Shown here one piece after another: positions 61,866 to 64,000 of a DNA stretch of 64,000 bases (position 1 is its first letter; each line of letters opens with the position of its first letter). Below the pieces are notes generated by a model, which saw only the letters and a list, made by a program, of their open reading frames with translations, was not told the DNA's origin and did not search any database. A program made the translations under genes and the position numbers. This DNA is from Streptomyces zhihengii (GTDB taxonomy: Bacteria > Actinomycetota > Actinomycetes > Streptomycetales > Streptomycetaceae), in NCBI RefSeq assembly GCF_016919245.1, contig NZ_JAFEJA010000001.1, positions 3,834,001 to 3,898,000 on the forward strand. Reading direction: 5' to 3'.

Positions 61866-61912
61866 TTCGCGTGAGCGCGTTCCGTCGGACGTGAGCGTGT
61901 CCGGCAGGGCGG

Positions 61913-62008
61913 GAGCGTGTGCGGTCGGGTGGGAGGGCGTCGGTCGGGCGTGAGCGTGTGCGGTCGGGTGGGAGGGCGTCGGTCGGGCGGGAGCGTGTGC
62001 GGTCGGGG
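61913..62008. repeat. 39-base tandem repeat, about 2.5 copies
   Basis: GAGCGTGTGCGGTCGGG begins at 61913, 61952 and 61991, period 39. It lies in the gap between the terminator and the stop of the AfsR-like gene. The 13-codon period leaves reading frames open on both strands, but no gene is indicated. Confidence 0.85.
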
Positions 62009-62036
62009 GGTGTGTCCGGTCGGACGGGGCGTGCCG

Positions 62037-64000
62037 TCAGATCCGCCGGGGCGCCCGCAGGCTCTCCGTCTCCAGCCGGCGCAGCGCGTCCTCGCGGGAG
62101 CAGGCGGCCCCCTCCGCGTAGGCCCGTTCGAAGCCCTCCTCGCCCAGCGCGGCCTCCAGGCGGACGATCAGCTCGCGCCACTCGGGCTCGCCCCGGTCGA
62201 AGGCGCCGCGCATCACCTGGCTCATGCCGAGCGATCGGGCGCCTTCCTCGGGCGCGCCCTCCAAGGTGCGCAGTCCGCCCAGCAGTTCGGCGACCCAGGC
62301 GAGCGCGGCGCCCGCGCCCTGGCCGAACAGCGAGCCGGCGGCCTGGGGCAGCAGGGCCCTGGCCCGCTCCGCGTCGCCCTCGGCGAGACGGTTCTCGATC
62401 CGGGTGCTGACGATCAGGTCGCGGGCCGTCTCCGCGAGGGAGGGGCGCCGGGCGCTCAGTGCTTCGAGCCGGTCGAGCGTGGCGTCGGACTGTGCCAGGT
62501 CACCGGCCCTGCGGTGCACATTGGCCAGGCCCACCAGGATGTTGGCCTCCAGGCGCAACTGGCCCCGCTCGCGGGCCTGGCGGTGCGCGGCGTGCAGATC
62601 GCGGAAGGCGCCCGCCAGGTCGCCGCTGCGCCGGCGTTCGCGGGCCAGCCTGACCTTGCTGAGGTAGAGGTAGTCCTCGGTGCCGAGTTCGGAGCTGAGG
62701 GCCACGATCCGTTCGAAGGTCGCGATGGCCCGGGGGTACTCGCCGCGCAGGGAGTGGTCGCGGCCGACCGGGAGCAGGCTCATCACCAGGCCCCAGCGGT
62801 CGCCGACCTCCTCGAAGCCGCGCAGCGCCTCCAGCCGGGAGTCCGCGCCGGTGACCAGGTCGCCCTGTTCGGTGAGGGCGAAGTCCCTGGCCAGGTGGGC
62901 GCCGGCCCGCACCCACGGGTCGGGCGAGTGCAGCGGGTCGGTGTCCCCGTCGTCCGGGGCTCCCGCGGGGAAGGAGACCCGGGACATCCGCAGGAGCAGC
63001 GCCGCCGGGTGGAACTCGCGCGCCGTCGCGGACTCGCCCTCGGACGGGGGCCGTTCGCCGGCCGTGGGCCGGTGGGCGTCCGCGGCCGGTCCCGGATCCG
63101 GCGCCCCGGCCGCCTGGGCCAGGTAGGTGTCGAGCCGGGCGCTCATCCCCCTGATCCCCCAGTACCAGAACATCGCCCTGTCGAAGCGTGCCGCCAGCTC
63201 CCCGGCGCCGGCCTCGTCGGCGTCGGCGGCGGCCGCGACCGAACGGAGCGCGAAGACGAGGTTGTCGTGTTCGGCGTCGAAGACCGCCGTCGCACGGAGC
63301 TGTTCACGGGTGCGCAGCCGGGGTTCGTGTTCCTCCGCGAGGGCCAGGAACCAGGCGGCGTAGCGCCGGACGACGGCCTCCGCGGACTCTGCCTCGGCGA
63401 GCCGCCTGGCCGCGTAGGCGCGTACGGTCTCCAGCATCCGGTAGCGCGGTCCGCCCGCCTCCTCGGCGAGGGTGACCAGCGACTTCTCGACCAGGGCGTC
63501 CAGGAGGTACGGGATGTCGTCGGCCGGGAGCGACGGGTCCGCGCAGACCGCCTCCAGCGCGGGAAGGGTCGCGCCGCCCGGGAAGACCGACAGTCTGCGC
63601 GCGAGGACGCGCTCCGGTTCGTCGAGCAGGTCCCAGCTCCACTCCACGAGGGCGAGCAGGGTGCGCTGGCGGGGCAGGGCGGTGCGGCTGCCCGAGGCGA
63701 GGAGGCGGAAGCGGTCGTCGAGCCGGCTCTCGATCTGCTGGACGCTCATCGAGCGGAGCTTCGCCGCGGCCAGTTCGAGGGCGAGCGGGATGCCGTCGAG
63801 CCGCCGGCAGATCTCGACCACGGCGTCGAGGGTGGAGTCGTCGAGGGTGAAGCCGGGCCGTACTCCGGCGGCGCGTTCGACGAAGAGGCGGACGGCGGGC
63901 GACTGCGCGGCTTCGGCGGGCTCCGGCGATCCCGTCGGCACGCCGAGCGGACCGAGGTGGCACAGCGACTCGCCGGTGATGGCGAGGGCCTCACGGCTGG
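62037..64000 (-). CDS. AfsR-like NB-ARC/TPR regulator, partial (N-terminus outside window)
   Basis: Frame open to the right edge; 654 codons in the window. The first visible residues read SREALAITGESLCHLGPLGVP, the segment that follows the NB-ARC P-loop and sensor region in AfsR/SARP- and LuxR-type STAND regulators. EICRRLDGIPLALELAAAKLR is the GLPL-like motif. A winged region follows (LLDEPERVLARRLSVFPGG), then a long TPR region to the C-terminus. No DNA-binding domain is in the visible part: a BTAD or SARP domain would be in the missing N-terminus, and the C-terminus has no LuxR helix-turn-helix. Convergent with the DrrAB-type exporter. Likely controls secondary metabolism or stress genes by family. 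Confidence 0.8.
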   Translation of the reverse strand, partial: SREALAITGESLCHLGPLGVPTGSPEPAEAAQSPAVRLFVERAAGVRPGFTLDDSTLDAVVEICRRLDGIPLALELAAAKLRSMSVQQIESRLDDRFRLLASGSRTALPRQRTLLALVEWSWDLLDEPERVLARRLSVFPGGATLPALEAVCADPSLPADDIPYLLDALVEKSLVTLAEEAGGPRYRMLETVRAYAARRLAEAESAEAVVRRYAAWFLALAEEHEPRLRTREQLRATAVFDAEHDNLVFALRSVAAAADADEAGAGELAARFDRAMFWYWGIRGMSARLDTYLAQAAGAPDPGPAADAHRPTAGERPPSEGESATAREFHPAALLLRMSRVSFPAGAPDDGDTDPLHSPDPWVRAGAHLARDFALTEQGDLVTGADSRLEALRGFEEVGDRWGLVMSLLPVGRDHSLRGEYPRAIATFERIVALSSELGTEDYLYLSKVRLARERRRSGDLAGAFRDLHAAHRQARERGQLRLEANILVGLANVHRRAGDLAQSDATLDRLEALSARRPSLAETARDLIVSTRIENRLAEGDAERARALLPQAAGSLFGQGAGAALAWVAELLGGLRTLEGAPEEGARSLGMSQVMRGAFDRGEPEWRELIVRLEAALGEEGFERAYAEGAACSREDALRRLETESLRAPRRI

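Noticed and set aside
61919..62410. Plus-strand frame with a 13-residue repeat
   Set aside because: Created by the 39-base tandem repeat and the antisense of the regulator gene; no ribosome site or domain.

Overview
The window reads as the chromosome core of a Streptomyces. GC content is very high, third codon positions are almost all G or C, and many GTG starts are used. The developmental genes bldG, wblA and crp are present in the order I know from S. coelicolor. The block from the DNA polymerase III delta' gene to the class A PBP also matches, from memory, the order of M. tuberculosis Rv3644c-Rv3683 (holB, topA, helicase, tad genes, ssd, HAD protein, acs, holin-like, ephE, marP, nudix, nth, crp, MBL protein, ridA, two ArsA/Get3 ATPases, whiB, ponA2, phosphoesterase). 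It is therefore an old actinobacterial core block. These assignments come from reading motifs and order; no database search was run.

Layout. 1-3.1 kb: part of a lower-GC type I restriction-modification operon (hsdM, hsdS) beside the 3' end of a tRNA-Thr, probably the edge of an integrated island. 3.5-13.5 kb: secreted peptidase, holB, a three-part transporter/thymidylate kinase/coiled-coil fusion, and topA. 13.3-20.1 kb: small membrane protein, methyltransferase, lipoprotein, proton-pumping pyrophosphatase, and the bldG anti-anti-sigma/anti-sigma pair. 20.2-22.7 kb: MrfA/Hrq1-type helicase. 22.8-27.9 kb: a Tad/Flp pilus operon on the minus strand. 28-31.5 kb: HAD phosphatase, an Ms1-type (scr3559) small RNA, a Fic-like protein and a MinD/CooC-like ATPase. 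31.5-40.8 kb: cell-surface deacetylase, SulP-carbonic anhydrase fusion, acetyl-CoA synthetase, NhaA, holin-like protein and an epoxide hydrolase-like protein. 41.3-51.3 kb: MarP-like protease, Nudix, nth, crp, SPFH protein, MBL hydrolase, second Nudix, RidA, DUF4177 and two Get3-like ATPases. 51.8-59.5 kb: wblA, class A PBP, YqeY, two GT-C mannosyltransferase-like proteins and a phosphoesterase. 59.6-64 kb: tRNA-Pro, a DrrAB-type ABC exporter and the C-terminal two thirds of an AfsR-like NB-ARC/TPR regulator cut by the window edge.

How the genes work together. Several adjacent sets look like functional units. bldG and the anti-sigma gene form a partner-switching pair. The tad genes overlap at start/stop codons from tadZ to tadC, followed by pilin and pseudopilin genes. 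The two Get3-like ATPases overlap and sit next to wblA and the PBP. Two membrane mannosyltransferase-like genes and a phosphoesterase overlap. drrA and drrB are consecutive. At least seven genes have a good -10 hexamer 6-8 bases before the start codon, which suggests leaderless transcripts.

Nothing here is an obviously new defence or biosynthetic system. The most unusual items are the tmk fusion, the SulP-carbonic anhydrase fusion with an AT-rich perfect palindrome in its divergent promoter, a phased DnaA-box-like array before tadZ, an orphan terminator that may end a small RNA, and repeated small tandem duplications at gene borders.
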